Of a stretch of DNA of 6,992 nt, positions 1 through 5,544 are shown one piece after another. Both the position numbers and the translations under genes were made by a program. The notes beneath the pieces were generated by a model. That model did not search any database. It was not told the origin of the DNA and saw only the letters and a list, made by a program, of their open reading frames with translations. Origin of the DNA: an uncultured Clostridia bacterium (GTDB taxonomy: Bacteria > Bacillota > Clostridia > Christensenellales > UBA1242); the NCBI GenBank assembly GCA_946610635.1, contig CAMOCI010000033.1:1-6992 (forward strand). Direction: 5' to 3'. Numbering within the stretch: the first letter of the stretch is position 1; each line of letters begins with the position of its first letter.

Positions 1-547
1 GATGGCTTGCATCCAAACAAGTTTCTTCTGTTACACCATCTTTTAACATAAATTGCCCGTTGACAATTCCATTTTTTGTTCCAATCAAAAGCAATGCAGA
101 TTTGTCAATCAGTGGAATAATTTTTATGCTTTCAATTGGCAAGTTGTCATAGCCATTGAGAACAACAACTGTTGGATAGTTTGTCTTTTCTGCAATCATT
201 CCAGCAACTTGGCTTATGATATCGGTTAGATAAGCTGTTCTTTTTGAAAGCATTGCTCTAACAGTTTCAAGTTCCTTTTTGCCAAACTTTGTGCTTTTCA
301 TAAGTTCATTTACATAAAGTCTATATGCTTTTGTTGTTGGAATTCTGCCACTAGATGTGTGAAGTTGTTTTAAATATCCCATTGCTTCTAATGCAGAAAG
401 CTCATTACGAAGTGTTGCAGGGCTAATGTCACTTATGTATTTATCATGAACAGAGCCACTTGTGATTGGAGAAGCAAATTGTATGTAATCTTCTACTGCA
501 CTATACAAAATCTGCAACTTTCTTTCGCTCATCTTTTCATCTTCCAT
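1..547 (-). CDS. hrcA: Heat-inducible transcription repressor HrcA (3' part beyond the window)
   Basis: HrcA represses the class I heat-shock genes by binding the CIRCE operator, and GroEL normally keeps it active. The visible 182 residues begin MEDEKMSERK. They contain the family's winged-helix DNA-binding region at about residues 8-80, including SPATLRNELSALEAMGYL (42-59) and HTSSGRIPTTKAYRLYV (63-79), which are close to the family signature. The start of the GAF-like regulatory domain follows, with NYPTVVVLNGYDNLPIESIK and a segment after it. Family members are about 340 residues, so roughly half is missing at the left edge. The ATG at 545-547 is chosen because AAGGAGGT (553-560) lies just upstream; the ATG five codons later would be too far from it. 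A consensus promoter and a CIRCE element precede the gene. In related bacteria hrcA leads a grpE-dnaK-dnaJ operon, which would lie left of position 1; that is inference. Confidence 0.95.
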   Translation of the reverse strand, partial: MEDEKMSERKLQILYSAVEDYIQFASPITSGSVHDKYISDISPATLRNELSALEAMGYLKQLHTSSGRIPTTKAYRLYVNELMKSTKFGKKELETVRAMLSKRTAYLTDIISQVAGMIAEKTNYPTVVVLNGYDNLPIESIKIIPLIDKSALLLIGTKNGIVNGQFMLKDGVTEETCLDASH

Positions 548-594
548 AAATGACCTCCTTGTAATATATAATATGCAGCAAATAATTTTAAGTG

Positions 595-621
595 TTAGCA
601 CTCTATTATTTTGATTGCTAG
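595..621 (-). promoter_or_regulatory. CIRCE operator (HrcA binding site)
   Basis: The plus strand reads TTAGCACTC, nine bases, then GATTGCTAG. The CIRCE consensus is TTAGCACTC-N9-GAGTGCTAA, so one half-site is perfect and the other matches 7 of 9. It sits directly downstream of the hrcA -10 box (626-631) and covers the predicted transcription start, 48 bases before the hrcA start codon. This is the standard arrangement for autoregulation of hrcA by steric block. Confidence 0.95.
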
Positions 622-625
622 CACT

Positions 626-654
626 ATTATATTATTATATTTAGCCAATGTCAA
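626..654 (-). promoter_or_regulatory. hrcA promoter, housekeeping sigma-A type
   Basis: Read on the minus strand, TTGACA (649-654), a 17-base spacer (632-648) and TATAAT (626-631) match the vegetative consensus at all 12 positions with ideal spacing. The expected start near 619 falls inside the CIRCE operator. A consensus promoter held down by a repressor is typical of class I heat-shock genes. Confidence 0.92.
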
Positions 655-830
655 GCATTTTATGCCAAAAATTTAAAAATAATTTTATTTTGTAAATTAA
701 AAAATGCTGGGCATAAACTCAACACTATTGTTAAAGATGATTAATATTAAGACTAATATAGTATTAATACTTAATATTAAGTGCTAGCACATAAAAATTA
801 GCTAAAATACTCATATGCTTATTATGTACA
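655..830. other. AT-rich spacer upstream of the hrcA promoter
   Basis: No coding frame with an RBS is seen here on either strand. The stretch holds a long-range inverted repeat, TTTATGCC (659-666) against GGCATAAA (710-717), and the palindrome cluster at 741-790 listed separately. Otherwise it is low-complexity A and T sequence. Confidence 0.6.
741..790. repeat. Cluster of 10-bp perfect palindromes
   Basis: TTAATATTAA (741-750), GTATTAATAC (761-770), TTAATATTAA again (771-780) and GTGCTAGCAC (781-790) are each perfect palindromes, and the last three are directly abutted. The remaining block (751-760) overlaps an imperfect palindrome, ACTA-ATA-TAGT (752-762). The last block shares TGCTAGCAC with 616-624, which overlaps one CIRCE half-site. 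Function is unknown; it could be a cluster of regulator sites or an AT-rich structural element. Confidence 0.6.
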
Positions 831-850
831 AAAAAAGGGCCAATGCCCTT
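831..850 (-). terminator. Rho-independent terminator of rpmF
   Basis: On the minus strand the stem is AAGGGC/GCCCTT with the four-base loop ATTG, followed by a run of T residues. It begins three bases after the rpmF stop codon, so rpmF transcription should end before hrcA. Confidence 0.93.
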
Positions 851-853
851 AAT

Positions 854-1042
854 TTACTTTTGTTCTGCTTTTTTAGCAACAATTTCTTCTCCATCATAGT
901 ATCCACAATGTTTACAAACCTTGTGTGGTTCTTTAACTTCGTGGCAATGTGGACATTCCATTATAGAAGGTGTAGAAATTTTCCAGTTTGCTTTTCTGGA
1001 ATTACGCCTTGCTTTGGAAACCTTTTCTTTTGGAACAGCCAT
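854..1042 (-). CDS. rpmF: 50S ribosomal protein L32
   Basis: This small zinc-ribbon protein of the large ribosomal subunit has 62 residues, the usual size. It starts MAVPKEKVSKARRNSRKANW, the near-invariant L32 N-terminus. Two cysteine pairs, CPHC (30-33) and CKHC (43-46), make it the zinc-binding (C+) form; GYYDG (47-51) is the usual tail motif. The ATG at 1040-1042 is chosen because AGGAGGTG (1048-1055) precedes it and it gives the conserved N-terminus. A longer in-frame reading to 1102 would run through the promoter. In many Firmicutes a DUF177 (YceD) gene lies directly upstream of rpmF. None is present here: the neighbour upstream is ackA, separated by 195 non-coding bases. The gene has its own promoter and terminator and appears monocistronic. 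Confidence 0.98.
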   Translation of the reverse strand: MAVPKEKVSKARRNSRKANWKISTPSIMECPHCHEVKEPHKVCKHCGYYDGEEIVAKKAEQK

Positions 1043-1047
1043 TTGTG

Positions 1048-1055
1048 CACCTCCT
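1048..1055 (-). promoter_or_regulatory. Ribosome binding site of rpmF
   Basis: AGGAGGTG on the minus strand, five bases before the ATG at 1042. It decides the 62-residue start over the longer upstream reading. Confidence 0.92.
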
Positions 1056-1073
1056 AATAAATTTTGCTTGACT

Positions 1074-1102
1074 ATTATAACCCATATTTTGCTTATTGTC
1101 AA
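1074..1102 (-). promoter_or_regulatory. rpmF promoter, housekeeping sigma-A type
   Basis: On the minus strand TTGACA (1097-1102), a 17-base spacer and TATAAT (1074-1079) match the consensus fully. The predicted start is near 1067, giving a leader of about 25 bases with the RBS inside it. A strong constitutive promoter suits a ribosomal protein gene. Confidence 0.92.
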
Positions 1103-1158
1103 TTACTTTTTTATTATTTACTTGCTATTTTAATATTTGTTTCAAAAACAAAAACATA

Positions 1159-1190
1159 TTTTAATTTTAATTTTAATTTTAATTTTTAAA
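1159..1190. repeat. Short tandem repeat of TTTTAA
   Basis: Four perfect hexamer copies (1159-1182) are followed by a degenerate fifth, TTTTTAAA (1183-1190). The repeat lies between ackA and rpmF, about 57 bases upstream of the rpmF -35 box. It is probably slippage-generated low-complexity DNA; a role in promoter bending or as an upstream element is possible but unsupported. Confidence 0.75.
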
Positions 1191-1237
1191 TTACCAGTTT
1201 ATAAACATAAAGGTTTCAATTAAATATATTTTTTTAA

Positions 1238-2449
1238 TTATTTTTGAAATTTACGTAATACAACATCTACCGTTTCTCTTGCAATAGCAAGCTCTTCATT
1301 TGTTGATATTACATAAACAGGAATAGCACTATCTTTTGTAGTTATCAAGCCATCATCTCCACGTGGAATTGAATAATTTGCATCTTTATCAAACTTTACT
1401 CCTAAATAGTTAAGATTTGTTAATACCATTTCTCTAAGTTCTGGTGTATTCTCTCCAATACCTGCGGTAAAACAAATAGCATCAACGCCATCTAAAGCTG
1501 CAACATAACTACCGATATATTTTCTTATTCTGTAAGCAAGCATTTCAAGAGCAAGCACTGCTGGCTTTTCTCCCCTTGCGTACATTTCACAAATATCTCT
1601 CATATCGCTACTCTTTTCTGTAATACCCAAAAGGCCGCTTTCTTTGTTTAATATTTGTGTTATTTTGTTTACATCATAACCAGTTTTTTTGCAAAGATAT
1701 TGAATAACATTTGCGTCAATATCACCACATCTTGTGCCCATAATTAAACCTTCTAGTGGTGTCATACCCATAGATGTATCTATGCATTTGCCATTATTAA
1801 TTGCCGTGATACTACTACCATTACCAATATGACAAGTGACAAGTTTACATTTATCAAAAGGCATACCAATATATTCTGCAAGTTTTTGACCAACAAACTT
1901 GTGACTTGTGCCGTGTGCCCCATATCTTCTAACTGCATAATCTCTGTAATATTGCATAGGTACACCGTATAGATATGCATAGTCTGGCATTGTGCTATGA
2001 AATGCTGTATCAAATACAGTTACATTAGGTATTTGTGGAGCAACTTGCATACAGCCAATAATGCCATCTGTGTTTGGTACCGCGTGTAATGGTGCTAAAT
2101 CTACAAGTCCACGCAAGTCATCAATAACTTTTTGATTAACTAAGCATGGCTCAGTGTAATGCTCACCACCGTGAACAACTCTATGTCCTATTGCATCAAT
2201 TTCTTTAATATCTTTAATAACACCAATTTGTGCGTCTGTTAAAGTTTCTAATATAAGTGCTATTGCTTCGGCATGATTTGGCAATTCCTTTTTTAATATT
2301 GTTTCTACACCATTTGCTTTATGCTTTAAAAAACTGCCATCTAGACCAATTCTTTCTGCATTACCTTTTGCAATAACTTCTTCTGTATCCATATCAAAAA
2401 GTTGATATTTTAAACTACTACTACCTGCATTTACTACTAAAACTTTCAT
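1238..2449 (-). CDS. ackA: Acetate kinase
   Basis: Acetate kinase transfers phosphate between acetyl phosphate and ADP, making ATP and acetate in the fermentative Pta-AckA pathway; the reverse reaction activates acetate. The 403-residue length is normal for the family. Visible hallmarks are NAGSSSLKYQL (7-17) at the N-terminus, GHRVVHGGE (88-96) with Arg90, FDTAFHSTMP (146-155) with Asp147, RRYGAHGTSH (174-183) with His179, CHIGNGSSI (206-214), DTSMGMTPLEG (224-234), MGTRCGDID (237-245) with Arg240, FTAGIGENTPE (327-337) and TNEELAIA (383-390). All expected catalytic residues are present, so the enzyme should be active in the cytoplasm. The RBS AGGAG (2458-2462) precedes the ATG by eight bases. 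No pta gene is adjacent: upstream is a patatin-family gene with a terminator, so ackA should have its own promoter. I could find only weak candidates in the short gap (TAATAT at 2478-2483 with TTTACA at 2503-2508, spacing 19). Confidence 0.99.
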   Translation of the reverse strand: MKVLVVNAGSSSLKYQLFDMDTEEVIAKGNAERIGLDGSFLKHKANGVETILKKELPNHAEAIALILETLTDAQIGVIKDIKEIDAIGHRVVHGGEHYTEPCLVNQKVIDDLRGLVDLAPLHAVPNTDGIIGCMQVAPQIPNVTVFDTAFHSTMPDYAYLYGVPMQYYRDYAVRRYGAHGTSHKFVGQKLAEYIGMPFDKCKLVTCHIGNGSSITAINNGKCIDTSMGMTPLEGLIMGTRCGDIDANVIQYLCKKTGYDVNKITQILNKESGLLGITEKSSDMRDICEMYARGEKPAVLALEMLAYRIRKYIGSYVAALDGVDAICFTAGIGENTPELREMVLTNLNYLGVKFDKDANYSIPRGDDGLITTKDSAIPVYVISTNEELAIARETVDVVLRKFQK

Positions 2450-2487
2450 TTGTTAAACTCCTAAATTATGTATGCATATATTATTAC

Positions 2488-2529
2488 AAAAAAAGCAGTA
2501 AATGTAAAGTACTTTTTTTACATTTTACT
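2488..2529 (-). terminator. Probable Rho-independent terminator of the patatin-family gene
   Basis: On the minus strand AGTAAAATGTAAA pairs with TTTACATTTACT, with one bulged base and an eight-base loop, followed by GC and seven T residues (2488-2494). The stem is AT-rich and therefore weaker than usual, but its length and T-run, 30 bases after the stop codon, support a terminator separating this gene from ackA. Confidence 0.75.
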
Positions 2530-2558
2530 ACTTTAAATTTTAAATATATCAAACCAGC

Positions 2559-3347
2559 CTAGATACCTAAATCTTTTTTAATTTTATCAACGTATTTTAA
2601 TGCTTCACTTTCGCCAAGAGATATATTTTGCTTTGTAATTTCTTTTTTGGCTACTAAGTATGAGTTTTCGTTGTTGATAACAATTTTTGTATCTGCCCTG
2701 TAGCCTTTGCATTGATTAAGCATATATTGTGCTATACTAAAACTCGTCATAACAATGTCTATAATAGATTTTATATCTTTAATAAGGTAATTTTCGCCAA
2801 TACAATCAACGCTAATAACATAATCTGCACCCATATTGTAGGCAACATGAGTTGGTATGTTGTTTATTACGCCACCATCAACAAGCATCATGTCATCTTT
2901 TTTGAATGGAGCAAATATGCCGGGAATAGCACTACTAGTGCGAGTTGCTACTGAAAATTTACCCTTATCAAAAATATACTCTTTGCCCGTTTTTATATCA
3001 CAAGCTGTGCAGGCATATTTGATAGGAAAATCTTCTATAAGTTGTTGTTTGGTATGTTTTTCAATAAACTTTACAAATTTGTTACCTGCAATAATTCCAC
3101 GCTTTGTAATATTAAAAGCATTCAAGTCAAATAAATCCATTACTTTAAATTCAAGACTTTTTAATTCAAGTTCATCAAGACTCATGCCACCAGCATAAAA
3201 ACCACCCATAGTACTACCCATGCTTGTACCTACAATAATATCTGGGATTATGCCATTTTGTTCTAGTACTTTAAGCACGCCAATATGAGCAAAACCTTTT
3301 GCACCACCACCGCTTAAAACCAAACCAATTTTTTTGCCGTTAATCAT
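2559..3347 (-). CDS. Patatin-like phospholipase family protein (serine lipid hydrolase)
   Basis: This is a 262-residue cytosolic-type patatin-family acyl hydrolase, expected to cleave acyl chains from phospholipids or related lipids using a Ser-Asp dyad. The oxyanion-hole motif GGGAKG is at 13-18, the nucleophile elbow GTSMG at 40-44 (Ser42), and the second catalytic motif DGG at 157-159 within VDGGVINNIP. The conserved stretch SSAIPGIFAPF (138-148) is also typical. There is no signal peptide or membrane segment. The size and motif spacing fit the small bacterial RssA-like group rather than large patatins. The natural substrate cannot be told from sequence. The ATG at 3347 is chosen because AAGGAGG (3356-3362) is eight bases upstream; an in-frame reading from 3413 would span that RBS. 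The gene is divergent from ylbJ, with only 30 bases between the two start codons. Confidence 0.93.
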   Translation of the reverse strand: MINGKKIGLVLSGGGAKGFAHIGVLKVLEQNGIIPDIIVGTSMGSTMGGFYAGGMSLDELELKSLEFKVMDLFDLNAFNITKRGIIAGNKFVKFIEKHTKQQLIEDFPIKYACTACDIKTGKEYIFDKGKFSVATRTSSAIPGIFAPFKKDDMMLVDGGVINNIPTHVAYNMGADYVISVDCIGENYLIKDIKSIIDIVMTSFSIAQYMLNQCKGYRADTKIVINNENSYLVAKKEITKQNISLGESEALKYVDKIKKDLGI

Positions 3348-3372
3348 AATAATAGCCTCCTTTTCATAAAAT
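3344..3372 (+). promoter_or_regulatory. Possible sigma-E-type promoter for ylbJ
   Basis: TCATAAT (3344-3350), 14 bases, then CATAAAAT (3365-3372). Compared with the Bacillus sigma-E consensus as I know it (KMATATT-N14-CATACAMT) this matches 6 of 7 and 7 of 8 positions. The predicted start would fall at or within a base or two of the ATG at 3378. Sigma-E control would fit a YlbJ-type sporulation protein, but in DNA this AT-rich chance matches are easy. Confidence 0.35.
3356..3362 (-). promoter_or_regulatory. Ribosome binding site of the patatin-family gene
   Basis: AAGGAGG on the minus strand, eight bases before the ATG at 3347. It fixes the start at MINGKKIGLVLSGGG and rules out the longer reading. 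Confidence 0.88.
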
Positions 3373-3377
3373 TTTTT

Positions 3378-4523
3378 ATGCAAAGCATTAATAGTAAACA
3401 CATTAAAAGTCAAAGTTTCACAAGTAGTTACAATTTAAACTATGCAAACACAAAACATAACTTTAATATTAGTATTTTACCAAAATCAATAATTATAAGC
3501 AAATTTAAAAATATTTTGTTTAGTTTGTTAATTTGTTTTTTTATTGTTTGTATGATTGCAAAACCAAAACTTTGCATTGGCAGTGTTTATAGTGGCCTTT
3601 GCATTTGGGCAAAGTGTGTTTTGCCAAGTTTACTACCATTTATGTTTTTTACAAAAGTTTTAACAAATCTAAACTTTATAAATAAAATAACAAACAATTT
3701 TTATAAAATTAATCATGTTTTATTTAAAGCACCAAAAATATCTAGTTATATCTTTTTGATGAGTGTAATAAGTGGATACCCTGTTGGCGCAAAACTTATT
3801 AGCGAATATTACAAAATGGGCTTACTTACAACAAATCAAGCAAACAAACTTTGTACATTTTGCTCTACAAGCGGACCACTATTTATTATAGGAAGTGTTG
3901 GCACTGCAATGTTTTTAGATGCTAGCCTTGGCTATATTATGTTTTTTTGCCATGTGCTTGCAAGTATTTTAAATGGCATTGTTTTTAGAAACGTTTATAC
4001 AAAAAATAAAGGCAAAAATAATAACACGAAAGCAAACCAAGAGAAAAATTTAAAAAAAATAACAAAAAATAATGAAAAAATCTTAGAAAATACACCAAAA
4101 AATCAAAATTTACTTGCAAATTCTATGAAAGACAGCATTTTAAGCGTTTTACTTGTTGGTGGTTGGATTGCTATTGCATTTTTAATTATTGATGTTTGTA
4201 ATAACTTAAATTTGTTATATCCAGTTAATAGATTATTACAACTTTTAGGATTGAATTTTGAAACATCGCAGGCACTTTCAAGTGGGATTCTGGAAGTTAG
4301 CAAGGGCTGTTTGATGCTATCTAATTTAAATATTTCAAAAACACTTTTAGGTGTAGTTGCAAGTTTTGTAGTAGGCTTTGGCGGACTTTGTGTGTTTTTG
4401 CAAGGAGCATCATTTTTAAAAGAAGCAAAAGTTAATTTAAAGTTTTATTTTTTAACAAAAATAACGCATGGCTTGATTGCTAGTGGTTTAACATTAATTA
4501 TTTGCATAGTTTTTAAAATATGA
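3378..4523 (+). CDS. ylbJ: Sporulation integral membrane protein YlbJ-like (nucleoside-recognition/Gate domain)
   Basis: A 381-residue polytopic membrane protein of the YlbJ type, a family in spore-forming Firmicutes needed for normal spores; its transported substrate, if any, is not established. A hydrophobic segment at about 45-62 is followed by CVLPSLLPFMFF (80-91), ISGYPVGAKL (131-140), CSTSGPLFIIGSVG (162-175), a further helix at about 183-202, a Gate-type region with SGILEVSKGC (302-311), and VVGFGGLCVFLQGASF (331-346). The positions of SGYP-GA and TSGPLFI match the family. Between about 208 and 250 there is a polar Lys/Asn-rich loop. Length is near the roughly 400 residues usual for YlbJ. 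The start is uncertain: the ATG at 3378 has no ribosome binding site, and the next in-frame ATG (codon 59) lies inside the first helix. It is the only plus-strand gene, divergent from the patatin gene and convergent with the sortase. Confidence 0.85.
   Translation: MQSINSKHIKSQSFTSSYNLNYANTKHNFNISILPKSIIISKFKNILFSLLICFFIVCMIAKPKLCIGSVYSGLCIWAKCVLPSLLPFMFFTKVLTNLNFINKITNNFYKINHVLFKAPKISSYIFLMSVISGYPVGAKLISEYYKMGLLTTNQANKLCTFCSTSGPLFIIGSVGTAMFLDASLGYIMFFCHVLASILNGIVFRNVYTKNKGKNNNTKANQEKNLKKITKNNEKILENTPKNQNLLANSMKDSILSVLLVGGWIAIAFLIIDVCNNLNLLYPVNRLLQLLGLNFETSQALSSGILEVSKGCLMLSNLNISKTLLGVVASFVVGFGGLCVFLQGASFLKEAKVNLKFYFLTKITHGLIASGLTLIICIVFKI
3385..3413 (-). promoter_or_regulatory. Possible promoter of the patatin-family gene
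   Basis: On the minus strand TTGACT (3408-3413), 17 bases, then TAATGC (3385-3390). The -35 box is good and the -10 box is weak. It would give a leader of about 30 bases and would lie inside the 5' end of ylbJ as annotated. Confidence 0.35.
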
Positions 4524-4556
4524 AATTTAATAGTAATTATACAAAAAATAATATTT

Positions 4557-4589
4557 AAAAAGAGTAAACTCAACCAGTATGTTTACTCT
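4557..4589 (-). terminator. Terminator of the sortase gene (possibly also serving ylbJ)
   Basis: AGAGTAAAC (4561-4569) pairs perfectly with GTTTACTCT (4581-4589) around an 11-base loop. On the minus strand the hairpin abuts the sortase stop codon and is followed by T residues (4557-4560). On the plus strand it lies 37 bases after the ylbJ stop and is followed only by a broken T-rich stretch, so it may terminate both convergent genes but is better for the sortase. Confidence 0.88.
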
Positions 4590-5378
4590 CTAAATTTCTT
4601 TTGCAACCACCATAACTCTATAATCAAGATTTGCAGTAGAACAAGTAAAAAATGTTACAAATTTATCACCATACTCTGCTGTTGGCAAATCACTTATTAT
4701 TGATTTTTCTTTTATAGTATTATAAAAACTATTAAACTTTGCTTGTGAGGTTATATTTTTTGTATTATAAATCTCTAACTCACTTGTGCTTTTGCCATTT
4801 TTAGCATTAAATCTCATAACACTTACAACTTGATATGTAAATGTTTTATCAAAGGTTTCTACTTTAATTATGTAGTTATAATTTGAATTTGTATACAAAT
4901 AATCGTTAAATTTTCCAAAAATTGATGAGTTTTTTGATGAATTAAAAATCGTTTCGTTAAATGCACTATGACCTATAAGTACCGTGTTTGTTGTTTGTCC
5001 TATTTGTGTTCCATATTTTTGATATGGTGAACCTAACTCATTATTCCACTTTCTAAAATCATGATTTAAATAAAAATCTTCTTGTTCAGTGCTATGTACT
5101 TCAACAATAGGCAAATGAATGTTTAAATCTTCAACATCAACAAATGCAATGCAATCATTATTAATCTCTTTTAAAGCAGAAAGACCTTTTTCTTTCTTTA
5201 ATTGATAAATACTATTTAAATATCTATCATACGTGTACATATTCCAAACTCTATAAAAATCTTTAAAACTAAATGCAAAAACAAATAAGATAGCAAAAAC
5301 TAAGACGGTTATAATAATTCGTCTTATAAATTCTTGTTTTAAGTTAGGTATATCGTACACAAGTTTTTTTGTTTTCAC
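4590..5378 (-). CDS. srtB: Class B-type sortase
   Basis: Sortases are membrane-anchored cysteine transpeptidases that cut a C-terminal sorting signal and attach the protein to the cell wall or to another protein. This 262-residue protein has a cytoplasmic tail, one N-terminal membrane helix at about 20-38, and an extracellular catalytic domain. The catalytic residues are visible: His137 in NTVLIGHSAF (131-140), Cys246 in the TLXTC-like TFFTC (242-246), and Arg254 in LDYRVMVVAK (251-260). The spacing, and FYLNHDF (102-108) before the catalytic His, fit class B. The start codon is GTG (5376-5378). No RBS is seen and the frame is open upstream only to a nearby stop, so the exact start is less certain than the domain. 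No sorting-signal substrate is encoded in this window: the neighbouring Cys-rich protein lacks a C-terminal membrane helix. The gene has its own terminator. Confidence 0.92.
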   Translation of the reverse strand: MKTKKLVYDIPNLKQEFIRRIIITVLVFAILFVFAFSFKDFYRVWNMYTYDRYLNSIYQLKKEKGLSALKEINNDCIAFVDVEDLNIHLPIVEVHSTEQEDFYLNHDFRKWNNELGSPYQKYGTQIGQTTNTVLIGHSAFNETIFNSSKNSSIFGKFNDYLYTNSNYNYIIKVETFDKTFTYQVVSVMRFNAKNGKSTSELEIYNTKNITSQAKFNSFYNTIKEKSIISDLPTAEYGDKFVTFFTCSTANLDYRVMVVAKEI

Positions 5379-5384
5379 AATATT

Positions 5385-5412
5385 ATTATATATGAAATAA
5401 ACAAGAAATCAA
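5385..5412 (-). promoter_or_regulatory. Possible sortase promoter
   Basis: On the minus strand TTGATT (5407-5412), 16 bases, then TATAAT (5385-5390). The -10 box is perfect and the -35 box matches 4 of 6. The expected start would coincide with the GTG start codon, which would make the transcript leaderless. Confidence 0.5.
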
Positions 5413-5500
5413 AATAAAAAAACAAACCCTTAAAAACAAATAACAATTTTTGTAAACATATTTAATTAAAAACCAAATGTTTTGCAACAACTATTTAACT

Positions 5501-5526
5501 AAAAAGCCCACTAAATTAGTGGACTT
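5501..5526 (-). terminator. Rho-independent terminator of the Cys-rich protein gene
   Basis: On the minus strand AAGTCCACT and AGTGGGCTT form a nine-pair stem with one T-G wobble and a five-base loop, followed by T residues (5501-5505). It lies 18 bases beyond the stop codon at 5545. Confidence 0.9.
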
Positions 5527-5544
5527 AAATTTTGTTTTAATAAT

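Noticed and set aside
659..717. TTTATGCC/GGCATAAA inverted repeat considered as a riboswitch or terminator
   Set aside because: It lies upstream of the hrcA -35 box, so it is not in the leader. The loop is 43 bases of low-complexity sequence with no T-run placed as a terminator.
815..1057. Plus-strand open frame of 80 codons opposite rpmF
   Set aside because: It is antisense to a clear L32 gene, has no RBS and a composition typical of a shadow frame.
1043..1102. Extension of L32 by 20 residues at the N-terminus
   Set aside because: It would be translated through the rpmF promoter and RBS, and it destroys the conserved MAVPK start.
921..1133. Second plus-strand open frame opposite rpmF
   Set aside because: Antisense to L32 and its promoter; no RBS and no recognisable protein.
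1780..2013. Minus-strand 77-codon frame inside ackA
   Set aside because: It lies within the acetate kinase gene in another frame, and the ackA frame carries all catalytic motifs.
2712..3198. Two overlapping plus-strand frames opposite the patatin gene
   Set aside because: Both are antisense shadows of a gene with intact catalytic motifs; neither has an RBS.
3348..3413. Extension of the patatin-family protein by 22 residues
   Set aside because: The extension spans a strong RBS (3356-3362), and the family motif begins right after the internal ATG.
4103..4303. Minus-strand 66-codon frame opposite ylbJ
   Set aside because: Antisense to conserved YlbJ sequence; no RBS.
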